From contig NC_081409.1 of the NCBI RefSeq assembly GCF_030272615.1, positions 914,067,840-914,131,839 on the forward strand: a DNA stretch of 64,000 nt. The letters run 5' to 3'. Below, piece by piece: positions 1 to 13,719 of the stretch. Numbering within the stretch: position 1 is the stretch's first letter; each line of letters begins with the position of its first letter. The notes beneath the pieces were generated by a model. It made no database searches, was not told the origin of the DNA, and saw nothing but the letters and a program-made list of their open reading frames with translations. The translations under genes and the position numbers were made by a program. This DNA is from Cryptomeria japonica (Eukaryota; Streptophyta; Pinopsida; Cupressales; Cupressaceae).

Positions 1-1302
1 TTCAATTCAAACATTTAAATAATGTCAAACTTCCTATTTATTATTTTTGTCTCACTGTAGTAGGCAAAGTATCAGGACATGCTGATGCAATTGCATTGCC
101 TTGTCAAGACAGCTCACGACGTACCATTTTTTTTTTGTTGCAGTGATAAGGTTTTATATACTCTTATCCCAAGAAACCTCTGTGTGAGTCATGGAAGTTT
201 GAAACAATTGCAGTGCAGTCAGATTTCTTGTTATTAGCTTTTGTGAAGGCTTTTAATATATCTGCAATGTGCAAACCATGACATAATGGTACTGTGGTTA
301 AATCTCTGGTTAAAAGATCTAATGGGTACTCACAAAAAACTGTGTAAAACCCATGGATAGACTCATCTAGCAGTTCTTCTTTGTTGTTATCTGTAGCTAT
401 TATGATTGCATTTGAGACTAAATGGAAGTGGAATGTACAAGGGACTTTATTATATGTACTGGCATAATGGTACACTTCTTCTTTAGTCCAAAAGTATGAT
501 CACTATGTAAGCCAAGGCAGAGTGTTTTACTTATGCAGATTTCAGCCTTACAGACTGTATTGCAAATGTTGATGGATGCATTGTCATTTCCCGTGATAGT
601 CCACTGCACTCTGAGCTTGTTCTAATGGATGACAAAACGCAGGTTGGGTCCAGTACTTGACAGAATTTGTTTCATGTAGGTTGAAGATTTGGTTGTCTTG
701 CGAAATTCATTGAGAATGGTCACCCCTAGAGAGTCAATCCATCTAGCAAACTCAGGTTGGGTATATAGTAGATGGAAATTCTTGTAACTTTATAAAATGT
801 GTAAGGATTAGTGGTATTTAGAAATATATCAGAAAGATTGTTAGATCATAAGAGTTATCTAAATTCTTAGGTCAAGTTTTTTGATTACACAAGAATCATG
901 GTCATATGTAAATATAAAAGACAAAACACTTTTTCTAAGACATTTTTAGAGGATTTTGAAGAAAATTTTAGTTTGATGTAGGAGCATGGGTTCATGAACA
1001 ATCTTGTATTAACAAAAGATATACTAGCTATCACATCTTGATGTGCAATGGGTACGTCAAAGAGGTCTAAAATGTTAATTAGGAAAATATTGGTCTATTT
1101 CCTGCATAAATTTGTGTAGTACATGAGGCCAATTTAGGCCATTGAACAAATGATTTCTATGTGCAATAAAGGTCTCAATTGAAAAGTGATAACTACAAAC
1201 CAACTATGCATCCACTTACAAGGACCCAAACATGATTAAAAACAAAACCTCTAAATTAGGAAGAATGCTCCATTACCAACAGACCCATGTTATGCTGGCA
1301 AT

Positions 1303-1870
<568 letters not shown>

Positions 1871-3112
1871 AATGTTCTCTTAGATAGGGAGAGTGGTAGT
1901 TTTAGTAAAAGGTGGCAGTTATCTTGGGCACCAATATTGCAGTCCACAAGGTTCTCAAGAAACATTTTTAAAAAAGAATTGGGGGCTAGCTTATCATACT
2001 CAAACTTGGTTAAAATGTGAAACAACATTGCATATGGTATGTTTAAGACTTGTTTTCAAATTTTGATGCATATTTTGCAATATATTTGATCACTGCATCA
2101 ATTGAGAAGACAGGTTGACAATTTACATTGGCCCTCCAAATAGAGAGTAAATGGGTTGTGAAGGTTTAGGCGATCATCATTATGAGTATAGGTGTGTTTT
2201 GGCTGCCCATTTTAATTATTGGAAAGACTTGATTTTTCTTGAGTGCTCCACAAGGCTTTATAATGACATACAAGAGATGTCCTCTTCCTCCTAATATATG
2301 TTAGGATAGTACACTTTGTATGTTATTGAACATGGTTGAGCAATTCATTATAGTTGATGTAAGGGTCCAAAAAGATAGAGACGTGAAGTTATATATAAAG
2401 AGAGGTAGAGAGAGGGATACATAGAGAGAGATGGGAAGAGAAAGAGAGAGCTCTTTATATCTTTGTCTCCTCCATCTCTATGTTTTAAAATTAGATTTTA
2501 TTTATTATTATTTTAAATTTGAATTGCTTGAAGTTTCTATTATCTTCAAACAAGAATTCTAAGATTTTGTTTGATGACTAAGCTAAAAATAATTTATTAT
2601 TATTATTTTTTCAAATAAAATTATTTAAAAAATTCTTGTATTAGTTTATAATATTATATATAATATTTATATATCGTAAATTATAATACATGAAATATAT
2701 AATAAAGATAATTATAACATAATATTATATATAAATAAAATTAAATAACAAATAGATTAAAATATATAATATTCTTATCTTATATTAAAATGATATTTAA
2801 TAGTTATATGATATAATAAAACAAAAATGTCGCAATAATATAATTATAATATGAGTTTTATGTAAATTAAATATATAATTTTAATTAAAATTTGTAAATT
2901 ATATTCAATAATTGAAAATACATAAAATATATAATTATTATATTATACTTTATAATTATTTGACTTTGTTTTAATTATATAAGAGGTAGGTTAATATTTA
3001 AGATATTTTAAGTATTTCTTACAAATTTAAAAGCCTATTAAATCACATTACATTGATAGCCATCTATGGAAAGGAAATTTGATATTTTCCTTTGTAAATG
3101 GGTATTCTATTC

Positions 3113-3911
3113 TGTTGGCATTATACACTCAGATGAGAATGGTTGATGTTGTCATTGAAGGCAACCAACTGGTATTAGGGTTCAAAGGTTCTACCGGCAA
3201 AAGACTTCACCTACTGGAACCAACAGTCCAAGCCGACTTGGAAATAATATTGTTTATGCGAAATGTATTGTAATGTAATATTATCTTTGTATGGTCGACA
3301 TAATGTATTGTAAAGACTCATATATGTATGAGATCTTGTAGGTCATTTTGAGAGTAGAGAGATGATAGGATATGATATGTAAGGAAGCGGTAATATGTGA
3401 TAGGTTATGTTAGCAAATAATTGTATATGCACTTTGATGTATTTATCTTGAGAGCGAATAAGTAGCAGAGCAGAGAAAAGCAAGGTTTTCGCAGAGGTAT
3501 CAGACAGAGTATAAACTGATACTGAATCCAGCATTGCAGATGCTATTTTGAGCAGTACATTGTTATTGGATTTAACCATCCAATTGTAGTCAGCGGGACT
3601 CCATTTTTGTGTTGAGAAGTGAGCTCTAGGTAGTTGGCCTTCCTGCATGTGCAGGCCCTTATTGTACTAAGTAATATTTATTCATATTGGCCAGTGAGTA
3701 AATATTGTGGGTCACGAATCCCACTGAGGTTTTTCCCTTACCGGGTTTCCTCACCAAAAATATCTGTGTTATGGTGTGCATTAATGCTTATTCTTTTGTT
3801 TCTCTTTATTGCATTATTATTTGCTTACTGATATATTAATTTGGATTGCAAATTTGCAAATAAGTTTAAATTTTTCATCCATCGGTTAGACACTGATTCA
3901 CCCCACCTCTC
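3113..3911 (+). repeat. Element A 5' LTR, first part
   Basis: Starts TGTTGGCATTATAC and aligns with 32473-33320. It is interrupted by element E within the C-rich tract near the LTR's 3' end. The last 38 bases of the LTR resume at 19898-19935. The small ORF at 3079-3273 runs across the LTR edge and is not a gene. Confidence 0.92.
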
Positions 3912-6900
3912 TGTTAGTGAACAGATTTGCCCTTTGTTTTCAAATGATTAGTCTTAGACTCTGTTACCTTATTTTGAGAACAAATGATTCACTAAACAGT
4001 TGGGTAAGTGTTGTTCAAATCAATTCCCTCTGAATTTTTGCATAGGTATAACTCCCTATCTTGTTTTTTCATGAAATATGTTTTATTTTTATTTATATCT
4101 GAATGAAAGCTTTTAACCAGAAAGCGTGTAAGGCCGCTTATTTCATTCTTGGATGAAAGGCTACAACTTTTCTCATGTCTCATAAACAATCAAAACTATT
4201 TCCTTAATTTTCAAAACATGTAACTAGAGTAACTGAAACAAAGTTCAATTTACTTCTTGCACTTAAACTAATTAAAGACGAACAGATTCAAGAAAAATAA
4301 ATCCGCCTTCAATCAAGAATCTTTTCTAGAGTAAACAACACGTTCAAAGGAAAGAACATTAGAAGAATAATGAAATACTGCAATGAAATGATCAATTACT
4401 GTTACTTGTTCGGATGAACATATGCACAGACATGTTATCTATTCGGATTCAAAATACACAGATCTTTCTTCTCCCCAAGAACAATATGATCAGATTTCAT
4501 ATATATATCCTTATGCAACAAAGACACAAAAAAAATATATATCTGCCAATCTTTTTCACAACAGGTCCCAATCATTTGATTCTTCCTTTGAATAAGAACA
4601 GAAAATACCAAAAAAAAAAAAAACAACACTTCAGTCGAAGTTCCCCAAATTAGTTACTAAAATCTAACCCTTCCACCATCTGTTTTACTTAATTTATAGT
4701 CTAAATGGGGGAGGTCTCCCTGAAAACTCGACCACTCCCCGATAAAATAGTTACGAAACCAACAGAAAGTATTTTGGGACAGTTGTCCCGAAGTTTTTGC
4801 ATAACTATGAAAAATGTTTTAAAAATAAAGAAAACTAGCCGAAAGTGGATGCATTATGTCATATTTCATCATCATCATCTTCTCCATCTTCGCGAGCATC
4901 GTGAGCAGCTGTGAGTTCCTGGATCATTGATTGGCTTGGGACTTTCATTGCATTGAGTTTCGCCTTTGCCACTTCTTTATTCCACTTGTGTTGCACCATC
5001 TTCTTTGAGTGCTTCAGCAGTTGAACATTCCCAATGAAAACCATAGATTCGATCATAGCCACCTTGGTTATATCCTCCGGTGTGAAACTACTCCTAACTC
5101 TGATCTTCTCCATGTTCAACCGGAAGGATTTGACTGCTTCGTATGTGCTTGACCCGCAGATGCCTAGCTCCCAGTCATGATTGGGATTAACCACTTTATT
5201 ATCCTTGACTATACTACTTTGCAAATCTTGGAGTTCATAGACGGAGGTTTTTGCATCCGTAATTACCAATTGAAAGGTGAGCACCCGCCACATGATAGTT
5301 TTCTTTAGAATGAAAAGTTGGACTTCATCAGCTACCAGCTTAATTGAATGTTATGTCAGAAACCTGGTAGTCCCATACTCTTCGATTTTGGTAAACAGAG
5401 GCAGGACATTTTGCCATTTGTGCTCTTCTTTCTCCCACAGTACAAGCTGGTTTTGGATTTTAGAATTCAGGCTCTGTACTTCATCACACAACTTCTGGGA
5501 GTCGGTAATGTATTTTTCACCATCTTTGATTACTTGTTCAATCCACTTCTCAATTGCTTCAGCGATGCTCTTAGCCCGTTGAACTTGGTTCATCAACTTC
5601 TTGTTTTCCGGAGAAGTTGGGTCAAAATTCTCAGTGGCATGGGATATTGGAATTGCTCCAAGGCAACCGATGCTATCGATGAACTGAGCTAAAACACTTA
5701 TGTGTCTTTTAAGTTCTCCTTTCTTTCGTCCATCCTTCTCTGACCGGGTAAGCATTTTCTTTGCTGACACTTGGAAAAAATGGTTATCTGTATCCCTGCT
5801 CATCTTTCCCAACTCTACTTTTGTGATTTCAAAATCATCAGAACCAGCCTCTTTGTTCTCATCTTTCAGTTTGTAAGAGGCAATTTCCGTCATCCATTTA
5901 CCAGTTTCTTCGTCATTGTTCAGGTGAGCGGTGTTCTTGAACCTCTTTGGCTTTGGATTCTTCTCAGAGTACTTAGCAACCATCTCCTGAATTGGAATGG
6001 TCACAGGCAGAGAGCTCCTTTTCTTGTTCACTGAGGTTGTTAACCATTTAGGAGTAGCAGCAGAATGAGTAGTTCCTTCAATCATTTTTGGTGGTGGCGT
6101 CATAGCCATAGTCATCGTTTGGGAGTCCAGAGCACAAGCAACTTCACCATCCAAATCTTCAATTTCAAAGATCTGAGCCTCAAGTATGGCATCTTTTACT
6201 CCCATATCCTTGACCTGGTCCATCTTCTTCTGGGCGACACTACGTGATCGAGTATGCCGAGGGGTACTGAAATCCAGAGTTGGGCTAGACCTGCGTCTAG
6301 GCTGAGCCGACTTGATTTCTTTACCTGCACGAATAGGAGCACTGTTAGAAGGACGTTTTGGTGAAGATATATTTCTTGCAGAAAGGGACTTGGCACCTAG
6401 CTTCATTGCTTTCTTTTTAGCCACCCATGCCACGGTTCTTTCTAAAACTCGTTCGGTTCTCAATTGTATGTCTTCATTTTCCTCCTCATCCCAATTAATT
6501 GGGGGCATTTCAGTCTCTACATGGGATAAATACCCTAGTTCAAACAGTTCAAGATAATCCTCTTCAAGCCCTTTAATATCTAACCTTATTTGCAAAGAGA
6601 TAACCTGTTCCAGCACCAATCTCATGTTTTCTCTTTTGAAGACTTCAATTTCATCTGAACAGTCTTCCCAGAAATCTTCTAACTGTGGCATGGGAAGATA
6701 AGGCATTATGCCAAAGCTCTGAGAAAATCCTTTATTGTCAAACCCTTTTCTTTTAGAATACAGGGTGAAATTAAAATTTCTAAGGTCTGCTCCTATACTT
6801 AGTGCATCAGACATTGAATTACAAGACAACACTCCCAATTGTATGGGAAAGTGACCTTCCCACTTGTCTTTCGGTTGTGCCTTTTTGATCACTGAGGTCA

Positions 6901-8878
6901 ACTGCCTGCATACTTCTGCTAGAACAAAACAATCAGAACAGAAATGAGGAAGCTTGAAGGGTTCCTCTTCAAAGCCTCCTACTCGTATATAGTAAAAGCA
7001 TGGGAACTGGATGTAAAAGCTACCGAACTTCTTAATCAAGATCTGCGCATCATCTGAAATCCGTTTGGCCTTTGTACCCTTCAGTTCATGACACATATCG
7101 CCCAGGAATGCATTGTGTACCCTTCTGAAATCTTGTAGGGCATTGTCTTTTTGCAGCATTGGATAAAACTCATACACCGGAACATCTTCCTCAGTGGGCT
7201 ACTTGGGTATACCTGTTAACTCTTTAACATAGGCCAGACAATACAAAAGATATGAGGACATGAAGAAGTTTTGTTGAAAGTGCTTGGCTAGACTCAACTG
7301 CTCTCTCATTGAATCAACAATTAACTCTGCCCAATCCAAATATTGTTTTCCTTCTAGAACTAATTGCACATAGCAATATATCCAATCATCAAAGCTATAA
7401 GCTTTGGCAGAACCTCTGGCTCGATGCAACAGAAGCATCACATCATGGATATGTGGCAACATGTGGCTCTTGTTAGGATTTTTAGGTAGCCTCGAACCAC
7501 CTCTTTGAGGGACCTTCAACCAGAACTTCGCCACATTATTCCTGTGTCCGACTCTATCTGCATTGAACTCACTGATTGACTGGGTAGGACAGAAATTAGA
7601 AAACTGATAATCCGGTATCTTGAAAACTGAAACAATTACCTCACTGTTAATGGCAAGAAGGGTTTCACCATTATCCCTTTTAATAGTTTCAGATACAGGG
7701 TCATATCTAGCAATACACTCCCGAACCAACTCTGGACAAGGAATTGCTAGAGGGAAGGCTGTGGATTCTAAAAGTCCACTACTCAAAATCTCTATACAAA
7801 TAGACTTATCAACACCCTTGAACACCCTTTCTTTCAAATCTTCAAGGTTCTCACCTTTCAGGTCAGTATCTCTAACTATGGCTTCTGTGGATGCCAAGCT
7901 AAAGACGTTTCCAAACAAGTGCAGGGTGGACTTCATGATCTCAAAACAAGAAACCTAAATTTGATTGCAGTGAAAACTTCTGTATGAGAGAAAATGCAAG
8001 GGAAAACACTGGAGAAAATAAGGAAAGACTCACCTTCACAGTTGTATACTCGGATGACGACTAGCAGCAAGAAAGACTCCTATCCAAGGATAACATAAAC
8101 AAAAATCCAGCAGCAAGTAGCAAATGCAGAACACAAATGATTTTCATACCTTATTGAGAAAGGTAATGATACAGACACATTAAATGCAATGATTTCGCAA
8201 TTTCATTCCAAACACGGCAAATTGGTAGATTAGACCCCCACACGCATGCATTGAATGCATCGCGGTGTACTTTAAGAAACTCCCAGTTCCCGAAACGTTC
8301 ACTTATTTCAAAAAAAGCCAAAGAATGACATCACTTTACTATATGGTTCTGCCTCTCCATATTTAGCAATAAATGCACTTCTCAAAACATTAGAAACTGC
8401 AGGACCCACCAACATCGAACCCGTATGAACATCTTGAACCAGCTTCTTGAGTGTTCAAGTAGTTCAAGATGACCGCCGCGTCAAACCGTTGACCACTTGC
8501 CGTGTTGAACACGTTGAACATATTTGAACCCTTTGAACTCAATTCAATAAGTTCAACACAAACATTATATTACCGAACAGGAAAAACCTTTTGGAAGAGC
8601 CACTGCAAAATACTTGGAGAAAATGTTAGTATGAAAAACTTCTCCCTGAACACCTTGGAACTTATTGAATGTAAATGAACTTGTTGAACCCAGTTCAGAA
8701 CGGTTCGACATGTTCAAGGAGTTTAATGAATTGTCTGAACTTGACTTAAATAACTAGAAAAAGGATTTGAGGCCGCATTAAGGACTTGAACCAAGGTAAT
8801 ATGGCATGAACTAAGACTCCAACATAAAAAGGAAAAGATGACCCACTCTTGCCATGAGGAATAAATGACGCGGTAACA
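3912..8878 (-). repeat. Element E 3' LTR (left copy)
   Basis: This 4,967-bp repeat pairs with 14931-19897. In element orientation it starts TGTTACC at 8878 and ends ...CTAACA at 3912. It holds ORF copy 1 (4859-7936). A TATA-like CTATAAATTA (minus strand, 4690-4699) lies beyond the ORF. If it is the promoter, the whole ORF lies in U3 and only about 0.75 kb is R-U5. Confidence 0.93.
4859..7936 (-). CDS. LTR-embedded ORF, copy 1 (accessory protein of unknown function)
   Basis: The frame runs 3,078 bp from ATG at 7936 to a stop at 4859 with no frameshift. It is broken only by TAG at 7199-7201 and TAA at 5351-5353, giving open pieces of 245, 608 and 144 residues. The TAG is private: the other LTR reads CAG there. 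The TAA is in both LTRs, so it predates insertion or is a real end followed by a second cistron. The N-terminal ~500 residues look globular and helical. A short motif GETLLAINSEVIVSVFKIP is reminiscent of the plant mobile domain. The middle is basic and Ser/Pro-rich with possible nuclear-localisation clusters (KKKAMK, PRRRSS). The C-terminal part is charged and probably coiled coil, ending GEDDDDEI. A GTGAGT donor near 8030 and AG acceptors near 7984 or 7955 suggest a possible 5'-UTR intron. I do not recognise the family. Confidence 0.72.
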
Positions 8879-9051
8879 TTGGCTCTGACTGGGGATTGCA
8901 TTTTTCAAAGGAAAATGCAAAGAACTCACAGACTTTGGTTTCGTAGAACATAAAACAAAGGGGAAAGGATTAAGGGCACAACCAAAAATACCTAGACTAC
9001 TATGTACAAGTGACTCAAACACATGATTTACAATTTATAGAGTTTGAGATC

Positions 9052-10356
9052 TTACCCATTGTAGGTATAAGGCATGATCGTTCCGTCAGCATAGCTGAGT
9101 CTGAATGCATTTTGTCCTACTGCTTCACAAATTCTGAAAGGGCCCTTCTACAATGAATCAAACTTGTCGTGAGCACCTTTGGACTCTCTCTTTTTGTCCC
9201 ATAGCAGCACCTCATCTCCTACTAGGAAACCTCTTGGTCAAGCTCGCATGTCAAAAATCCTCTTTACTCGGCTTTGATGTTCTGAAATCCTATCCACCAG
9301 CAATTCTCTCTCTTCTTCTAACTTTGTTAGATACATGATTCTTTTCCCCAAAGCATTTTGAAAGAAGGAATCTTCCACTACTGTTTGCAGCTTGGTTGCT
9401 GATAACTCCAGCGGCAAAGAAAGTTTCGCTCCTATGCCATACACAAGTTCAAAAGGAGCCATTCCAATGGCCCTCTTGGGTGTGGTTCTGTCCACCCATA
9501 AAGCCTCATATAACTTCTTATGCCAATTCCTAGCACTCTCGTCAACTAGCTTCTTCATGATGACTATCAAATTCTTGTTGCTAGATTTGGTCAAACCATT
9601 GCCCTATGGAAAATAATCAGAAGAATGTGAGAGGGAAATCTGATGATCATAACAAAACAAAGTCAACTCTTCAGAGGAGAAATATGATGCATTATCTATC
9701 ACAATTTTTTGGGGTACCCCAAAACGAACCATGATGTAATCCTTGAGAAAACTACACACGATCTTTGAATTCGCCTTTTTGGTGGGAATGGCCTCTACCC
9801 ATTTAGTAAAGTAGTCAGTTGCTATCAAAATATACATGTGGCCCGCACTGGAATGAGGGTTTATTGGGCCTATGAAATCAATGCCCCACTGTTTGAAAGG
9901 TTCATCCATCACGACAGGCCTTAGAGGCAGTGCCGCTAAATGTGGCTTTCCAGAAAACAATTGACATTTTTCACATTCTTTCACATGAATATAGGCATCC
10001 CGAAACATGCCAGGCCAATAAAAATAATTTCTCAGAATTTTGAAAGTAGTAACAGATGATGAGAAGTGTCCCCCACAAATCTCTCCATGATAGGCTTCCA
10101 GGAGCTTTTGCTGTTGAGGTTTATCTACACACCTTAGATATGTTCCATCTAAACCTTTTTTGTATAGAACATCCTGCCAAATTACATACTTTGCAGCTTT
10201 TAATTTTAAATTCCTTTGTTCTTTAGCCGAGAGATGATTTGGACAACTACCATAAGTTAAATAGTAGGCCACATCAGAGAACCAAGTATCCTGCAATCTG
10301 ACAAAAAGAGTTAATGGTAACTCCGCTTCAGTTTCCACCTCATTTTCCGCTATCAA
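9052..10356 (-). pseudogene. Element E integrase (C-terminal part of polyprotein)
   Basis: The zinc-binding region reads HGEICGGHF followed by CEKCQ. The core has WGIDFIGP and DYFTKWVEAIP, then the second acidic site IDNASYF. The position of the third catalytic residue reads GLTKSSNK, where Gypsy integrases have a Glu (usually GQAESSNK), so the catalytic Glu appears to be Lys. After the core come GFLVGDEVLLW and GPFRICEAVGQNAFRLSYAD, and the polyprotein ends at TAA 9052-9054. In-frame stops are TAG at 9604 and 9148 and TGA at 9238. All pieces are in the frame of the upstream gag and pol. Confidence 0.9.
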
Positions 10357-12837
10357 CCTGCATAAGCCCTGTCCTTTAATTGTCTTCGTAGGCCGAATAT
10401 CTAAGTCATACTCCTAGATTTTCATCACCCATGTTGCTCTCTTATTTAGTCCAACCTCTTGTTGAGTCAAAATGCTTTTTACCGTTGAATCTGGAACAAA
10501 AACTAGAGAATGAGAATGCAAAATATAGTATCGAAACTATTTCACGACTTTTACAACAACATATGCATGCTTCTCCATAGGTGAATACTTTAGCTCATGC
10601 TTCTTGAGCAGAGTACTCATGAACGCTATAGGCATTTTAGCCCCATTTTCATCCAACTACAACAGAATCCCAGACATAGTATGGCCTGACGCATAACAAT
10701 ACAAAATGAAGTCCTTCGTGAAATCTGGATTAACAAGAGTGGGCGCATTTGCAATGGATCCCTTAATTTTCTCAAAAGCATTTTTGGCCTCTTCAGTCCA
10801 CTTAAAAGGATGTTTCTCACTTAGCAAGCCAACAATGTGTTTTGTGGTCTCAGCAAACTCTGGAACAAATCTTCTTAAGAAATTCACTTGACCAAAGAAC
10901 GATCTTACTCCAGTCCAGCTAGAGGGTAAACTGAGACATTGAATTGCATTGACCCTCTTGGGATCAATCTTGACTCCCTCTTTTGAGACAATATGTCCTA
11001 ACAATTTTCCCTCTGTGACACAAAAAACTGATTTCTTAGGATTCAAAGAAATCCCGTGCTCACGGCAACACTGCAATATTGCACTCAAATCTCGAAAATG
11101 ATCTGTCCTTTTTTTTGAAAACACCGTGAGGTCATCCAGATAAACTACAATTATTCTATCTCGGAAATCCTTGAAAGAGGAATCCATAGCCCTTTGAAAA
11201 GTGGCTCCGACATTTATTAAACTGAAAGGCATGCGGTTGTATGCGAATGTTCCCCATGGAGTGATGAATGTTGTCTTGTGCTGCTCATGTTCTGCTACAG
11301 TTATTTGGTTGTAACCAGAAAAACCATTCAACATCGACATCATCTCTGACCTGGACACTGTCTGTAAAATGTGATCCATATTTGGTAAGGCGTATTTGTC
11401 CTTCAGGCTTGCTTGATTCAAATTTCGAAAATCAACACAGATAAGAATTTTCCCATTTTTCTTTCTTACGGGCACAATGTTAGCTACCCAGGTGGAATGG
11501 TGGATAGGATATATGATTCGGGCCTTAAGCATTTTTTCAACTTCCTTAGAAATTGCATCCACCATAATGGGGTTAAAATTCCTCAATTTTTGCCTAAAAG
11601 GAGAGATGCCTGGCTTTAGCAAAATCTGATGTTGAAAATGTCCATTTCTAAACTCCTTCAGGTCGTCATAAGACCAAGCAAAAACATCAATGCATTCCTT
11701 AAGCAGTGTGCCAAGTGCCCTCTTTTCTTCCGCAGAACAACACCTGCCGATTGTCACTTCTTTTGGATTAGCTTCAACTCCCAAATTTATTTTCTCACAA
11801 TTTCCTTTCCCGTCATCCTTAAGAACTTTGTTACCTATGAATGTATCATCTCTGGTGAAAAATCTCTCCAGTGTCACTAACCCCTTTGGGATTCTGTTAC
11901 CTTTGAGCTGAATAAAGCTATTTGTAGGATCTACCTCTGGGTCTGGACTAAACTCTTTGGAAACATTCTCAGAGCCTTCAAAATATGACTGAGAGAATGA
12001 TTGAGCACATTCTAGGAAATCTTTGATCTGTGCATCTGCATCAAAAACCTGCCAATGATCTACATTATCAGGAACACTAGGCCTATAGATCATTTCAATC
12101 CTATATGAGTTATCTTTAAAATCCGGATGTGGTAATAAAAGTGAGGCTGACACGGCCAATGAATCTGCCCTACTATTTTGCTCCCTCAGAATTGCTTCAA
12201 TCGAGAAGGCATCAAAGAATTCTAACTCATCCCAAACTCTATTCCTGTAATGCCTCAACTTGTCATTCTTAACCGTATAGACATTTCTCACCTGCCTAAC
12301 GATTAACTCTGCATCACCTTTGACTTTAAGCAACTTAATTCCTTTACATTTAGTCTCACTTAATCCCAATAATAGTGCCTCATACTCAATAGTATTATTA
12401 GTGTTCTTAAAATCCAACTTGAAGGAAAAGGGAAAAATATTACTAGTTGGTGACAACAAAACTACTTGTGCTCCGGAACCGGAGTTAGCGCAGCTTCCAT
12501 CAAACTCCATCTACCATAGTCCATCAAATTCATCAGCTGCCTTGTTCGTTTTCTTTTCATCAGGTGCAAGAACAAGATAGTTTCCAAACTCACACTCTTG
12601 AAACAGAATCTGGGCTTTGGGGTTATCTGAGGGAAAAACAATATACTTATTTTTGGGCTCAGGTTCAAGCTTGATTTTCTGATTTCCAAGGGGATTAACG
12701 GCTTCAGACCAGTCCATTTTGATTTCATCTCCAAGATCTTTGCAAAATGTCCTACTCAGAAGCATTCCGTAACTCGCCAGAATATCAGCAACCAGTATAG
12801 TTAATCTTACTCTTTTGTTTGGGCACGCTGCCAGCAC
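10357..12837 (-). pseudogene. Element E archaeal-type RNase H, reverse transcriptase and Gypsy-type RNase H
   Basis: Reading from 12837: a linker, then TAG at 12511, then a 617-residue open stretch (12510-10657). Its residues 1-122 form an archaeal-type RNase H (FDGSC, IEYEALLLGL, KGDAELIV, NSRADSLAV, with acidic residues near 4, 42, 66 and 116). RT follows at about 300-490, with VDFRNLNQASLKD, LNGFSGYNQ and YLDD at 457-460. The first RT catalytic Asp is Asn (LNGFSGY; LDGFSGY is usual). The second RNase H begins LYCYASGHTMSGIL, where the usual catalytic Asp is Tyr. TAG stops follow at 10657, 10537 and 10414. Order is therefore aRNH-RT-gRNH-integrase, unlike element G. Inactive now. Confidence 0.9.
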
Positions 12838-12840
12838 TGC

Positions 12841-13692
12841 CTAGACATCCTTCACCTGACCAATAAGAGGAACCTGTTTTCCATCCATTGAAAAGAATCT
12901 CCCAAACATTTTAGTGAGGGTCAAACCTAGAGACTTAGCCACAGGAGAAGGCATTATATTGTCTGAAGCCCCTGAATCAATTATGCAATTACTTAACTTT
13001 TGGCCATTCAGGAGAAGGGAAATATAGAAATGTTCAGGTTTCAGAATCTCAACCTCATGCCCAGACTTTGTATCATGAAAAGCACAGGGATCTGCCAGAT
13101 TAGCCAATGAGCAAGGGATAGATGAAAACCCCTCTGCAACAGCTAAATCACCATTTTCCATACATCCATGTACTTGAGACTCCGAAAAGGAATCTCCTTT
13201 AACGTATTTGACCAATTTATCCAACTCTTTTGGGTTAAGCTTTAAATACTCAGTGGTAGGAAGTTGAACGGTAGAGGCCTTGCAGAATTCTATGATATCA
13301 AAGGAAGAAGAAAAGGAAGAGCTCATATGATCTTCATGGTTCCTTTGCAAAATCTTAACCTCAAGAACCTTTGAAAAACTATTACTTGGGAGATCTTTGC
13401 CTTTGAAATTGTTTCCAGAAGGGTTCACAAAGGAAGAAGGCTGGGAGGTTCGTTGATTCCTTTTTAGAATCACACATGAAGAACCTTCAAGAGTTGCCAA
13501 AATGTTACTACCCTTTTCTGAATCTGACTCATATTCGAGGTAGAATGTTCCAGAGTCACCAGGTGCCTCTTGAATTCTTTCTGCTTCAGTGAACTCTCCT
13601 AATTCATCCTTTGTGTTCTGCATCTGAACGTGCCTTATCATATCGGGACATGAAACCCCATCATGATCAGTGGTAAGATGAAATGAACACAT
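12841..13692 (-). pseudogene. Element E zinc finger and aspartic protease
   Basis: The frame starts with the C-terminal gag zinc finger CSFHLTTDHDGVSC (CX2HX4HX4C, the variant usual in Tat/Athila-type elements). An acidic, Ser-rich linker follows. The protease carries NCIIDSGASDNIMP, with the DSG catalytic triplet. It ends at TAG 12841, after which the same frame continues into the RNase H/RT segment. The protease would release gag and pol domains from the polyprotein. Confidence 0.88.
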
Positions 13693-13719
13693 GACACCTT
13701 TGTCAGGAGGTGCCTCTAT

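Noticed and set aside
164-609. Two overlapping minus-strand open stretches of 103 and 63 codons
   Set aside because: Different frames, no recognisable motif, no splice or start context that would join them.
5277-7958. Several + strand ORFs of 60-114 codons opposite E's LTR ORF
   Set aside because: Shadows of the minus-strand frame; they are duplicated only because the LTRs are duplicated.
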